Assembly: GCA_947179155.2 (NCBI GenBank)
Contig: OX359280.1
Coordinates: 41,638,555-41,702,554, forward strand
Length of the DNA: 64,000 nucleotides
Source of the DNA: Hedera helix
Taxonomy: Eukaryota; Streptophyta; Magnoliopsida; Apiales; Araliaceae
Direction: 5' to 3'
Part shown: positions 1 through 13,200 of the stretch, piece after piece
Layout: each line of letters opens with the position of its first letter
Position numbering within the stretch: the first letter of the stretch is position 1
Translations under genes and position numbers: made by a program
The notes under the pieces: generated by a model
Seen by the model: only the letters and a program-made list of their open reading frames with translations
What the model was told of the DNA's origin: nothing
Databases searched by the model: none

Positions 1-275
1 TCATTATTTGTGTAAGTAAATTTATATATAAATATCATACTTCTATGTAAAATATCGGTGTTTAATTCAACTTCCTGATAAATAAGAATTATATTTGTTA
101 TGAATTTGAATTTTGTGAAATTGTCTTATAATTTATAATGTGTCAATTTAATAAGAATAAGCTGCAATTGTATAGTAAAAAAGTTGAAATTTATATAATA
201 AATATTGGTCAAAAGTCAATGAAACGCAACTCCTTTAATTGCTACTAGTCATCTACAAGCACATATTAAGCGCGT
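1..275. repeat. End of a local segmental duplication
   Basis: The first ~275 bases align well by eye with about 34583-34870 of this window, in the same orientation. Shared landmarks include AAATATCATACTTCT, TTGTTATGAATTTGAATT and CAACTCCTTTAATT. No ORF is supported. The match shows that the duplicated spacer seen at 33-63 kb also existed left of the transposon-rich block. The remaining 276-338 is A-rich spacer. Confidence 0.75.
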
Positions 276-1559
276 GGAAAAAAAAAAGAATTAAAAGATG
301 AGATTGTGTAAGAGTAGAAGAGTAAAAAATAGGGATTAGAGTGTGTGGCGTTCCCAAATTCGGGTCTCAAATACTCGAATCTGGTCGTCAATATCCAATA
401 CAAACATCCACCACTAAACAACATAGAATGACTAAATGCAGAATATAATAAACATATGTTATTTATCCGAATGGTGTTACTAGTCCCAAGATACGGTAAC
501 CTTACAACAAAAGTACACAAATACCCTTAATAACGTACTTAGGGTTTACATTACATAACAAGTAATTTAGCTAAACAAATAAATTACGACTGTCTCTTGA
601 ATTCTATCACTTCAGCCTTCTTTTACCCTTGTCCTTCCCAGATAACTCGGGATTAACTGTAATAGAGTTCATGATATAATAAGGGTGAGCAACTAGTTTG
701 CTCAGCAAGTTTAAATAACAACAAGAGATAATATATCATGAATGAAAGGAATAGCGGAAACAATTCAACAATATGAATGACATCAGCAAGAATAATGATT
801 TATTTTTAGAATCAAGATAATCAAGTAGACTATGAACTATAAACTTCCACTGTAGTCAATAGTTGGTTGACCCAATGGTTACTACCAGAAATACGCACTC
901 GAGGGGATCAGCCTCTCGTACACTATGTGTATGCATAACATTTAATTTTCGAAGGTTGTACCTTATATTAGATACATAGTTTACTCCCTTATATTGAAGG
1001 GGTGTTCATATCAGTCCAAGAATCTGCACCATCAATGGTTTGGATAGCTTTTAAAATCTTTAACATAAATGTCTAGCCGAATAATGACTTAGACTTAATT
1101 TTGAACAGTCCTTTAAATAATTTAACTTTAAATAATGTACAAGTCAAAGACTGTACAAGCTCAAGTGCACCAAGAGCGAATGACAATAATATCGATGTGG
1201 AACAATTGTACAGTAATTAAACCACTTATAACACGCTTGGAATTACAGTTCAAGCTTAAATAAATAACTTGCTCAATGAAATGAGTTTAGGGATAAGGAA
1301 GTTGCCTGTCAGCTCAGCTACAATAATCTAGCTTTAATTAAATGACTTTGAAAGACCTAACATTAATCAAGTCGATCTAACAATTAGTACCGCGTATTTG
1401 CACGTCTATACACTTACTAAGGAACTTATTTATTTCATAGGTCTTAACACGTAAGTCACATAAGTCAATTCAACATTATTAGCTCTACAGACCTTAAATC
1501 ATCTTAGGTTAATAATTTAATAAGTTAGGAACAATTCCCTTAAGTGTTGTACCCTTAGC

Positions 1560-2460
1560 AAACCTTTAATCAACTTATTATAGTTGTTTAATCAATGCTT
1601 AATAAATTAAATCCTATTTAATTACTATTTAAGATTAGTTAAATATTAACTAATTAATTTTCTTTCGTTACTATTTAATAAGAACTAATTATGCTTACAT
1701 TATTATTTAATTGTTAATTAAATAATTAATCTTGTTTGTCTTTAATTATTATTTAATCTTAAATAATAATTAATTATTACACCACATTATCTTTAATTAC
1801 TATTTGATGTTACTTAAAAATAAATTTCATAATTATCTCGAGTTATTACCTCATAATAAATAATAACTAGTTATAGTTACTTATTATTTAATTTTCAATA
1901 ATAAGTAATTAAATTAAAATCTTTAATCAGTATTTAACACTAAGAAATAATTAATCCATTATTAACCTTAAGATGCCTTTAACATTAATAATAATCATTT
2001 AGTACCTTTATTTATTATTTAAATAGTTAATTAGACTTTATTCTTATTCGTATTTTATCTTTAATTATTATCTAATACTAACTAAATAATAATTAATTAG
2101 TCATTACCTTTATTATTTAATACCAATTAAACAATAATCAATCAACACCTTTTATTTAAAAACAAAATAAATAAATGGACTTTATTCGTGGTTATCATTA
2201 AAACTAATTAGTTAAACAACCCATTAGGATAATACATAAAATACATTAAAGGTTATTGAATCATTCAAATAACACTTTAATTACCCAACAATTTCATCGA
2301 ATTGTGTTAATAGTATATTAGGGCTCACTAATATTATTAAACTCTTAATAAAGTTTAATAGTTGAATCAATATTATTCACCATTTCGGAAGTATTATTAC
2401 TTAGCTAGCTTTATGGATTAATTAGCAATGATTTTATTATTTCTTAATATTATAAATTGA
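1560..2460. repeat. AT-rich low-complexity tract in the solo LTR
   Basis: A roughly 0.9-kb stretch dominated by variants of TAATTATTATTTAAT, in sharp contrast with the G+C-rich 2580-2760 and 3230-3650 parts of the same LTR. No ORF or RNA gene is visible. Confidence 0.6.
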
Positions 2461-3182
2461 TAGTAGTAATACCGTAATACAACCGATCTCATAAGCCAAC
2501 AAGAAATAAATCTGCAATATCAATTAGCTGCTTGATAATAATATCTTAACACTTAAAGTTGGTTAATAGCACAACCCTACTAGCAACGACACACACCCGT
2601 AGCTTAATCCGGCCAACACACACCGGCAACTGGCCCGTGTTCCGGCCCCCATCAGCACACAAACTCAGCCGCAACATAGACCCATGACACCCTAGCCCTG
2701 TTCCGGCGAAGCAAGGGTGCAACCACCCTTGGTTCTAAGACAACAGACAACCGACACTGAACATACCAAACTGTTTATAGACCGAAAAGAAAACTGCAGC
2801 ACGTAACATTTAACAAACATCCAGTTCTATTGGGCATTACATCAAACACGTTGTGGGCATACAATAACTCTTTACTAAACTAACCAAAACGCAACATATG
2901 CCGCCTGGACATTCTATGGTCCTTCCATATACAGACTTTCCCCAACAAAAAACAACAACAGAGAACAACAACAAAAATAAATTACACGGCAGTTGGGTGA
3001 AAACAGAACCCAAATTAGAAAATCAAAACAGGATACAAGAAGAGAAGTCACGGTTACCAGCTTCCCCTAACAGATTACCTAGTTGCTATCCTCCTTGCCC
3101 TTCCGAACTCTCAAGTTCATACGGTATTGGGGTGCTTCGGACTTAACAATTTCAGCAACTTTGCTAGGGAAGTTTGGGGTTC

Positions 3183-3192
3183 CTATTTATAG
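3183..3192 (-). promoter_or_regulatory. TATA-like box of the solo LTR
   Basis: CTATTTATAG on the plus strand reads CTATAAATAG on the minus strand, a canonical plant TATA box. It lies at the U3/R position expected for a minus-oriented LTR. Whether it is active is unknown. Confidence 0.55.
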
Positions 3193-4291
3193 GAGAACAT
3201 TTATCCAAATGTTGGGTAATTCCTGATCGAACCATCAGTACACAACCGGTAGCATGGCTTAGGCGGAAAGCTGTCCACGTTAAGCCCCGTCCCTGCACAG
3301 CTAGGTTCGGTCGACAGGCCCTTGTGCGTTCGGTAGGGCTAGGCCTATGGCTGCCCACTTTTGGGCGCGGTAGGTGAGCAGGTCCGCAACCATCCGGACA
3401 TCTTGGCTTCTTAGACTCGGTTAATTCGTCTGCCCCCTGGTCCGAGCTGCTAGCGCTCAGTCGGTCGGCCGCCCATGCCCTGCCCTTCACACGCCTAAGC
3501 CTGAACTGGTATGGCCCCTTTGCACGCGCACACTGCCCGGAAGCTCGGTTACCCACCGGTAGCTGGGATTCTCCCCCCAGTCCGAGCTTCCTGCTCGATC
3601 GCCCCATGCCCTGACTCCCTTACACGCTCATGCTTGCTCCTGACTTGAACTAAGCCCCTTCCTAGACTGTTAATCCCCCTTAATCACCCAATTGGGCTAG
3701 CACAAAACCGAACCCCTCCTTGGCAAATTTACGGAATAAATTCCCCCCAATCTATGCGTTTGGGCCGTCCGGAAAAGAAAAAGAAATTGGTCCAAATAAT
3801 TAATGTTGGTCTTAGTGAATTTATGTCACCCACGGCCAATTTATTAAAATTAAATTGACAAAAGAGATTTCATTAATCTTTCCCTTACAATTAATCACCC
3901 TTATTAAATTATCAAATTATAATAATATAATTTATGCATTATAATTAAATAATTAGTTTAATTAGTTTAATGGTTTTAAATACTCAATCAGACAATAAAA
4001 CCCATATTTAAATTATTTAACTTAATAACTTGAATTTAACGCCATAGTTAACTGTAAGTTATTATTTAACGAATTCCCAAAACTATTTTTATTCAAACCG
4101 TGGGGTTGAACTACTAATTTAATCGGACCATTAATGAACCCCTTAAAGCTAGCATTAAGTCGCATAGGTAACAAAATTAAGTAATCATACCCACATAGGT
4201 TTTCATAAACACGCAAACTAACTCATCAAAAATTTTAAATCCTTTATTTAATAAACAATGAGGTTCAAAAATTTTCAGATATTACAGAGTG

Positions 4292-6097
4292 TATAATAAA
4301 AATAGGAAAAAAGTGACATCTTTATCAATAAGAGTTATTTTTTTTCCATTAATTTTTATATATCCTTAATACTTATTTCCGGCGGATTAGAAATAAAAAT
4401 GGAGATATAATTAACTACAAATTGACACTAATTAAATTAATTAGAATATGCAAATTAATAAAAATAAAGTAATCTAGAAATTTGAATCCACTAAACAATA
4501 AGCATAATAAATAATCCAATTTCTTCTATTTTATAATTTAAATTACGCCACTGTTTTGATGTACATAATTCGAAAAATAAATTAATTAATTCCAAATAAA
4601 AATTACGTATACATTTGATCTCCATTTCCTTTAATTTTGTAATTTTATAATTAACTTGGACAATCATATATTATAAAATTTTAAGGAATAATCATAGCAT
4701 ATAAAAAAAATTGAACAATTATGTATTATAAAAACTCACATATTAACAATAATATACCAAAACTTATTCATTAATTTAAAATCATATACAAATTATAAAA
4801 TGAAAGTATTTCAATAACGAAACATGAAGATAAAATCAATTAAACATTAAGGCACAATAAAAAAAAGAGATGAAGAATATTATCATGAATAGTCATTAAA
4901 TTTCATCTTCATCCTAGATTAAAGAATTTAGTTAGACATGTAAATAAATAAGCCTAGCCCGAGCACCCAAGGGGTTGGACCCGTGAGGCCTAGGCCGAGT
5001 GGCCGAGATGTTGGGCTTAAAGAATAACTTTAGAATACAAAATTAATCAAAAAAATTAATGTTAAAGTTTGTCCTATATATGCAAATTGGAAATAAATAA
5101 ATTAAATTAAATCTCGGTTTATTCATTTATAATATCTTTCACAATAAATGTTCTTTTTTTCTTACAATTTTTGAAAAATTAAGTCAAAGTGTTGTTCATA
5201 AGATTTATCAAGAGTTGCATTATTTGACTAATAAAGTGACATAATTATTTACACGTTACTAACGTTTGCAATCTCTGTTCCCTCCAATTCATTGTAAAAT
5301 ATGGCCTCTTGTACTTGTAGTCTCTTGTTCTTCAATTGCTTCGTCACCAAAAATAAATAAATAATGTCATGTTGGTTTTGAAGGAAATGAAAGACATATT
5401 ATAGTAAAGAGCTAATAATAAATGAACCTTACGAAAGATTCATGAACTTGCTGCATCATAACAAGTAACTATCACAACTAGATTTAACTTCTAAATTCTA
5501 TAAAGAGCGTGAATTTTAAAATTAACGATACAAAATCTGCATGCACTCGCCCTAATGCAGATCCACCCGTGATTTATTAAGAGAAACTGATCAAGGACAT
5601 TTGAAGCAAATAAGAAAGCTTAAAAATCTCCAAATCAAGTGGTCAATCTTACGGACTTATATTATGAATAAATAACATTAAAAATATCTAGTACGTGAGA
5701 GTGATACTGATTGTTAGTTACATATGATATGATATTGGGTAAGAAATGGCGGTGAATATTTATAAAAAACAGGCCTGTTTAAAAAACAAACTTTTTGGCT
5801 TTTAGTGAAAAAATAAATAAAACAATAAAAAATAAACCTTTTGGTTTCAATATACATGTAAAGCAACAAACGCTGATGCTACGTTTCGATTGGGAAAATA
5901 AAATTAAAAAAATAATATAATAAAAATTAATATATTAGATGATTATTTTGAATGATAAATTATTTTAATGGAATAAAAATTCATTTAATCACTTTAATTT
6001 TTATTCTATGTAAAAGGTAATAGAATAAAATTCATTCCAATAAAATGAATATGTGAGTTAATTTTTGTCATCATATTACACTACTCATCTTCAGTCT
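4292..6097. other. AT-rich intergenic spacer
   Basis: No coding sequence is supported. A short GGCC-rich patch at about 4950-5015 (GGCCTAGGCCGAGTGGCCGAG-like) resembles the ends of the hAT-like elements described elsewhere and may be a remnant. The rest is AT-rich, including an (A)n/TTTTA-rich patch at 5881-6060 with MITE-like character. Confidence 0.5.
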
Positions 6098-6612
6098 AGA
6101 CATGCACAAAAAGCCTAAGACACACAGGTTAGCCTAGCCTATTTTGAGCCCGACCTAGTCAAAGTCCGGCCTGGACCGGTCCGGTCCGACCTACAAGCCT
6201 TCAACATACTACTATTTAGACGTAAATGTCTGGCCTGATCAAAAGTCGACCCTAGCCCGGCCCGCATGCCCAGACCAATATGCTAAAAATCTGTTTGGGT
6301 GGGATACATTCAATATACATATACTATACTAAATAAAAAAAACTTCTTAGTGACATTGAAGTTAATGGTTGATAATAAATTATTTGCTATTTTATTCTTA
6401 CATAATTTACTAGAAGTATTTTTTTTAAGAAGGACCAAGAATTGGAGGAGCCATGTGAAGCCCGGCTTGGCCCGACCCGCAGGCCTTAACAGTCTATAGT
6501 TTTGTTGGAAAGTCCGGCCTGACCTATCAAAAGTCAAGGTCTGGACTGACTTAGTCAACGACCAAAGCCTACCACGCTAGGCCGGCTCAATCCGACCTAT
6601 TGTGCATAATTA
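6098..6612. mobile_element. GGCC-rich hAT-like non-autonomous element, probable
   Basis: The left end contains ATGCACAAAAAGCC and the right end contains GACCTATTGTGCAT, which is its approximate inverse (ATGCACAATAGGTC). The interior near both ends is full of GGCC/CCGG-type words (TCCGGCCTGGACCGGTCCGG), as in the elements at 6645, 36387 and 63781. I could not find a convincing target duplication, so the ends are approximate. Confidence 0.45.
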
Positions 6613-7068
6613 TTTGATTTATTCCCCAATTTCATTACTTCAATCTAGTGATGCACAACAAGCATTGACGGTTGACCAGGCTAGGCCAGGACTTGACTCC
6701 TAGACTGGTAGACCAGGCCAGGGCATGCTTGGTGTATGCAAGAGGGGCCTGTTGAGGCCTACATGTCAGGCTTGGTGCATGAAAGAGTGGTCTGCTTCTT
6801 TTTTGTACCACTGCCAGTAGAATATCGGTCATACAAGAACACTAAACAAGAAAAGGGTAACCTCCAAAAGCACAAAAAACACACATTTTTTATGCATAAA
6901 TCTCAAAAAGAATAAGCAGATAAAATGTGAAAAATTCACCTTGCTACTGCAAGCATTCCATAGGTACACTATACACACAATTACCCAACCCCATAGCCAA
7001 AACATTGTGCGAAGACCAATTAACAAGAGTCAGATAAAATTTATCCTACAATGCAGGTGCACCCAAAA

Positions 7069-10000
7069 TGTGACGCCCCCAAATCTAGGCCCACACAGCC
7101 CAAACTTGAGTCGTCAAAAGACTACAACAAAATTATTACAACAAAGCACAACGTACAACAATACAGTGTATAATAATACACAACTAAGTCTTCACTATTA
7201 TTGCCACACTATTTTACAACACGTGAAGACTAGGACAGCTATTCCTCGGACTCTCACTCCATCCCCCGGCTAGACCCCGTTACGTTCTCATCTCCTGTTG
7301 AAAACAATGGAACAAAAGAAAGGGTGAGCTCAAATAGCCCAGCAAGAAATATCATGACTAAGATAATGACGAATAAATTATCATTAGCCTTCAACAGTTG
7401 AGTTCTTGATAGAATACAATAGACTACAAGGTTTATATCAAAAACTGTAGTTAAATTCTTAAACAACGTTCAGATCAATAATAGCAGCGGAATGAGCAAT
7501 CTATTAGAAGAATAATGCAGACTATAATGTCCACTCGCTTCTCTTTTAGTAAAAATATCATCAACTTTTATCATCTGAAATACCATTAGTCAAAATAATA
7601 CAACTTCACAGTTCCTGGTCATAATCATGCAGATCAACAGTTCATCTTTGCACTACGGGCCAAAGACATTCAATATAACACCAACGGTCATGATTATACC
7701 AGATTCAGCCTTTGGTCATAATCATACCAATCAACAGTTCATCTTTGCACTACGGGCCAAAGAGAACTTTAACCACGTGCCATAAAAGACACCGAACAGA
7801 TGTATCGCCTTTAACCTAGTATATCGCCTTTAACCTATCATCTGTTCAATAATTATATCACATCTGTGCCCCCGGCCACAGATATTCACAACAGCTTGAT
7901 TCTTGATGATTAATACAAATAACAGTGATACAAATGATGAACAGAAGAACAGGATAAACAATAAGTATCAGAAGTTTACTTTGTGCAGATTCAAATAATG
8001 TCCAAATTGTCAACATGATGTGGAGTGAAATTTAAAAATGATATTCAAGATCCACAGTTCAGAATAACGGTTACAGTTCAATAGAAAGGTTCACGTAAAT
8101 AGGAAGGTTCAGTTGAAATAATGAAGTTCAACTATTATGGAACATATAATATTTTCAGGAATTATAGAAGAAATAGTTCCATAATAAGTTTCGATTTAGG
8201 AGTATGAAAGAAAATAATATCCCTTACCGTAGCAGGTTTGATTTACAAAAGGTGAAGGAAATTAATATCCTTTACCATAGTAAGTTTGAATAATGGAAGA
8301 TGAAAAAGATGGTATCCCTTATGAGTATAAAGGAAAATGATATCACTTACGAATATGGAATAAAAGTGTCATTTGATAATTCGTGTAGACAAATTATTTC
8401 CACACGAGACAATTAAAAAGGGTTATTCACCAACAGGCGATAATCCGCGCCGTAAGGTTATTCCCATCAATTTGAATACGAAGAGTTATTCACCAAACAG
8501 GCGATAATCCGCGCCGTAAGGTTATTCCCATCAATTTGAATACGAAGAGTTCTTCACCAAACAGGCGATAATCCGCACCGTAAGGTTATTCTCAAAGATT
8601 AATAAGGAATGAATACAAAAGGTTATTCACCAACAGGCGGTAAACCGCGCCGTAAGGTTATTCCCACAATTTGAATACATGGAAGTAAATGGCACAAGAA
8701 AGAAACGATATTATTTTCGAGAATCAAAGAATGATAATCCCTTCAAGTAAGAAAGAAAATAATATACATTTATGATGATGCAAAGAATGATACCCCTTAC
8801 CTTAACACGTGACTGGATATTGATTTAAATGAGGTTGATCAACCTATATATTTATAATATAAATTAGTAATTACCACATATAAATTTCAAAGTGTATGAT
8901 AACTCGTATATTATGAACTATCAAAATTATATATATTTAACATAATTTTTGTAGTATAATATAATAACTTTAGAATAGTTTTTAAAATAATAGTTCAAAA
9001 TAAATCTTCCAAAGAAAGCTTTTAAAAATGAATCTTCTCAAAGAAGAGTCTTCTAAAGGAAGATTTGTGAATACCGTGAAAAATAGGAATTTATGAAATT
9101 ACTACTCTTTAATAAAAGACTTACTTGAAAAATTCCTGCACTCCTTTTGGCTTTCAAACTCTCAAAATAACCTTACTATGCTCAAAATTCTCTCACAATA
9201 AACTTATAGAAAAATTTATGTATTTTAGATATGATTTTCTTATTCAGCGAAAGGCCTATTTATAGCAAATGAAGTTACTATGCGTAGCACGCCGGGGAAG
9301 GAAAAATTGGGGGGCTGCGCCTCCCCCCGGCTGCGCAAACGTTTTTAAAATTTTTTCAATACTTGCACAGTAACTTTGCACAGTAACTTTAAAAATTTTC
9401 AAAAAGTGAACATTAATGAACAGTAACTTCTGTCGGCAGATGAACAGTGTCTTTCCCGAGATGAACAGTAACTTCCGTCAGTGAATAGTAACTTTTCCGG
9501 GAATGAATAGTAATTTTTGAAAAATAATAATATTATATATATATATATATATTTTTAATAAAACAAAAATACCAATTAGTAATATGACAACTAAAATAAT
9601 TCTACCACAGTGATAACAATAATTCAAAATAATGTAACGACTACTGTGTCGATTATCAGATCAATAATATAAATTACTATGCATTTGTTACTGTGGCAAT
9701 TATTGGTTTAATAATGCAACATGTCGTGTAGTAACAATAATGCAAAATACTGTGTAGCAACAATTATTGAATTGATAACATAAAATATTATGCAGTGATA
9801 ATTATTGATGAAATGATGCGCAACAGTTACGGTGTCAATTATTAGACCAATAATACGAGACACTGTGCAATACCGTGTGCTACTGTAGAGTACCACATGC
9901 TACCGTAAAATACCATAAATTACCGTATGCTACTATTCTTTTATCACCAGTATTTAAACAGTTAACACCGTTGACTATTTTTATTTAAAAAGGTTACTTC

Positions 10001-10252
10001 TGTCGTTTTCTATATCCGACAATTATTCCGTTGTGGGGTCCACCAATAATTAGTTATTTCGGCGCCGTCGTACGGCCCGAATATTCCCCGACCAAACGAA
10101 TATTCCCCGACAAAGCGAATATTGTCCGACAAAATAAAATTTGCACATAACATCCTTAACTTTTAACTTTATCTATTTAACCACTTACTGTTTCAGAAAA
10201 AATATATATGAAGAAAATTAATTTTATATTTCATAAAATTCGGGGTCTTACA
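7069..10252 (-). repeat. 3' LTR of the gypsy element
   Basis: A direct repeat of 15088-18271 at an exact 8019-bp offset. It starts TGTGACGCCCCC and ends GGTCTTACA on the plus strand. A 70-codon minus ORF (7254-7466), a TATA box at 9256-9265 and a four-unit tandem repeat at 8420-8685 are all shared with the other LTR. The gag-pol stop codon lies in its first five bases on the element's sense strand. Confidence 0.95.
8420..8685. repeat. Tandem repeat within the 3' LTR
   Basis: Four units of about 60-67 bp, each holding TTATTCACCAA(A)CAGGCG, ATAATCCGCGCCGTAAGG and a spacer ending near TTGAATAC. The fourth unit carries GGTAAACCGCGCC. The same array is at 16439-16704, and a decayed version lies at about 29200-29400 in the old LTR. 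Confidence 0.85.
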
Positions 10253-13200
10253 ACCTCCCCTCCTTATGAAATTTCGTCCCCGAAATTGACGTACCTGGCA
10301 TTTCGAAGAGGTAAGGATACTTAGATTTCATCTCAGATTCTAGCTCCCAGGTCATTTCTTCAATATCTTGGTTCCTCCATAAAACCTTAACTTGAGGTAT
10401 AACCTTTGAGCGTAGAATCTGCTCCTTCTTATCTAGGATCTTAACAGGTACTTCCTCGTACGTTAAATCCTCTTCTATAACATCCGGTTCTAACTCAATG
10501 ACGTGGTTTGGGTCCTTCACATATTTACGTAACATAGATATGTGAAAAACGTTATGGATGCGAGACATACTTGGTGGTAGGGCTAGTCTGTAGGCTACGG
10601 TTCCTACTCGATCGAGAATTTCAAATGGGCCAACAAATCGAGGGTTGAGCTTTCCTCTCTTTCCGAATCTCGTAACCCCTTTCCATGGAGAAACACGTAA
10701 GAATACATGATCTCCGACGTTGAATCTCTCATCTCTCCGATGAAGATCGACATAACTCTTTTGTCGTTCTTGTGCGGTCTGTATTCGTTGTCGGATCATT
10801 TGGATCTTTTCTGTTGTCAAGCGTACCAACTCGGGTCCCAACAGTTTTGCTTCTCCTACCTCATTCCAACATACTGGAGAGCGACACTTGCGTCCATATA
10901 AAGCCTCGAATGGAGCCATACCTATACTTGCTTGGTAACTGTTGTTGTAAGAAAATTCCACCAATGGCAAGTACTTATCCCAACTTCCTTTGAAATCTAG
11001 TACGCAAAGTCTTAAAAGATCTTCGAGGGTCTGAATCGTCCTTTCCGATTGTCCGTCCGTTTGAGGATGGTATGCAGAACTGAACCGTAGCTCAGTGCCC
11101 ATAGCTTTTTGTAGACTGATCCAAAAGCGTGAAGTGAATCTAGGATCTCGATCAGAAACTATGGAAACTGGCATGCCATGCAATCTCACGATCTCATTTA
11201 TGTACATACCGGCAAGACGTTCAAGTGAAAAGTTTTCTCGTATAGGCAAGAAATGAGCGGATTTGGTCAATCTATCTACGATGACCCAAATTGCATCTAA
11301 GCCTTGAGAAACTTTGGGAAGACCCGTCACGAAATCCATATTGATGTGTTCCCACTTCCATTCGGGAACCTCAAGTGGTTGTAATGGACCTTTAGGTACT
11401 TGATGTTCTGCCTTGACACGTTGACAAGTTAAGCACCTTGAGATAAACTCTGCAATCTCCCTTTTCATATTGTTCCACCAAAATGTATGTCGAAGATCTC
11501 GATACATCTTGGTACCTCCTGGGTGGATTGCAAATGGCGTGTTGTGTGCCTCCATCATGATTTTATGCTTCAATTCAGGATCGTTAGGAACACAGAGTCG
11601 AGAGTTGACTCGAAGTATTCCTTTCTCGTCGATTCTTGCTTCGGGAATGACACCTTCTTGTACTTTCTTCATCATGTTCATCAGTTCCGGATCGGTAGCT
11701 TGAGCAGCTTTAATTTTATCGATTAAAGCCGGTTCTACTCGCACGTGAGCAATCTTCGAATGGGTCCCTGGTGTCTTTAGCTGTATCTCCATCTTTTGCA
11801 AGTCGTACAAAATACACTTTTGTGTTGTCAGCAGCGCACTTGTACTCGCATAAGATCTTCTGCTCAAAGCGTCAGCTACAACGTTTGCCTTTCCCGGGTG
11901 ATACTGGATTGTGTGGTCGTAATCCTTCAACAGCTCAAGCCAACGTCGTTGTCGCATGTTGAGTTCCTTCTGGGTGAAGAAATACTTGAGACTTTTATGA
12001 TCCGTATAGATATCCACCTTTTCTCCGTACAAGTAGTGTCTCCAGATCTTCAATGCGAAAACGACTGCTGCCAACTCTAGATCATGAGTAGGGTAATTTT
12101 TCTCATAATCTTTGAGTTGTCGAGAGGCATAGGCTATAACCTTTCCATGTTGCATAAGGACACAGCCTAGACCTTTCCCTGAAGCATCACTGTATATGAC
12201 AAATTCTCCCGATCCTGATGGAATGGTCAGAACAGGAGCTGAAACAAGTCTCCTCTTAAGCTCTTGAAAACTTTTCTCGCATTGCTCGCTCCATATGAAT
12301 TTTGTGCTTTTCCGAGTAAGCTGAGTTAATGGAGTGGCGATTCGAGAAAATCCTTCTACGAATCTCCGATAATAACCAGCTAGGCCCAGAAAACTTCGGA
12401 CTTCGGTTACTGTCTTGGGTTGTTCCCAATTTAGTACCGTTTCAATCTTCGCAGGATCGACTGATATTCCTTGACTAGAAATCACATGCCCAAGAAATGT
12501 GACCTCCTCAAGCCAGAACTCACATTTCTTCAACTTGGCATATAATTTGTTCTCACGGAGCTTTTGGAGTATCAATCTCAGGTGTTGTTCATGATCCTCG
12601 CGACTCTTGGAGTATATGAGGATGTCATCAATAAAGACAACCACAAAATGATCCAAATATTCCTTGAATATTCGGTTCATCATGTCCATGAAAGCTGCAG
12701 GAGCATTGGTTAGTCCAAAAGGCATGACTAAAAACTCATAATGCCCATAACGAGTTCTGAAAGCAGTCTTTGGAATGTCCTCAGCTTTAACCTTTAACTG
12801 ATGATATCCAGAACGGAGATCAATCTTTGAGAAATGTTGAGCACCTTGTAATTGATCAAACATGTCATCGATCCGAGGTAACGGGTACCTGTTTTTGATG
12901 GTGACATGGTTTAATTCTCGGTAGTCAATGCACAATCTCATACTCCCGTCTTTCTTCTTCACAAATAGAACAGGAGCACCCCAAGGTGATGCACTCGGAC
13001 GAATGAAACCAGTATCCAACAATTCCTGTAGTTGGACTTTTAACTCTTGAAGTTCAATGGGAGCCATTCGGTATGGAGTTTTGGAAATGGGCTTAGTACC
13101 GGGTTCAAGATCGATACAGAATTCAATTTCTCGGTTTGGGGGTAAGCCAGGAAGTTCTTCAGGAAAAACGTCAGGAAACTCATTAACAATGGGAATATCA

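Larger units (their letters stand above)
344..4286 (-). mobile_element. Solo LTR, Ty3/gypsy (Tekay-like), 3943 bp
   Basis: The unit begins TGTGGCGTTCCCAAATTCGG and ends ATTACA. It is flanked on both sides by GAGTG (339-343 and 4287-4291), a clean 5-bp target duplication. The start resembles the LTR of the intact element at 7069-18271 (TGTGACGCCCCCAAATCTAGG), in the same minus orientation. A TATA-like box on the minus strand at 3183-3192 lies about 1.1 kb from the LTR's 5' end, as in the intact element. No gag or pol sequence is present, so this is an LTR left by recombination between two LTRs. Small ORFs inside, such as minus 3164-3607, are LTR sequence and not genes. Confidence 0.85.

Noticed and set aside
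3164..3607. 147-codon minus ORF in the first solo LTR
   Set aside because: It lies in the GC-rich U3 part of an LTR, has no recognisable domain, and the overlapping plus ORF is equally open. GC-rich chance ORF.
11470..12080. Plus-strand ORFs opposite gag-pol, for example 11796-12080
   Set aside because: They are antisense shadows of the 1546-codon polyprotein with no domain of their own.
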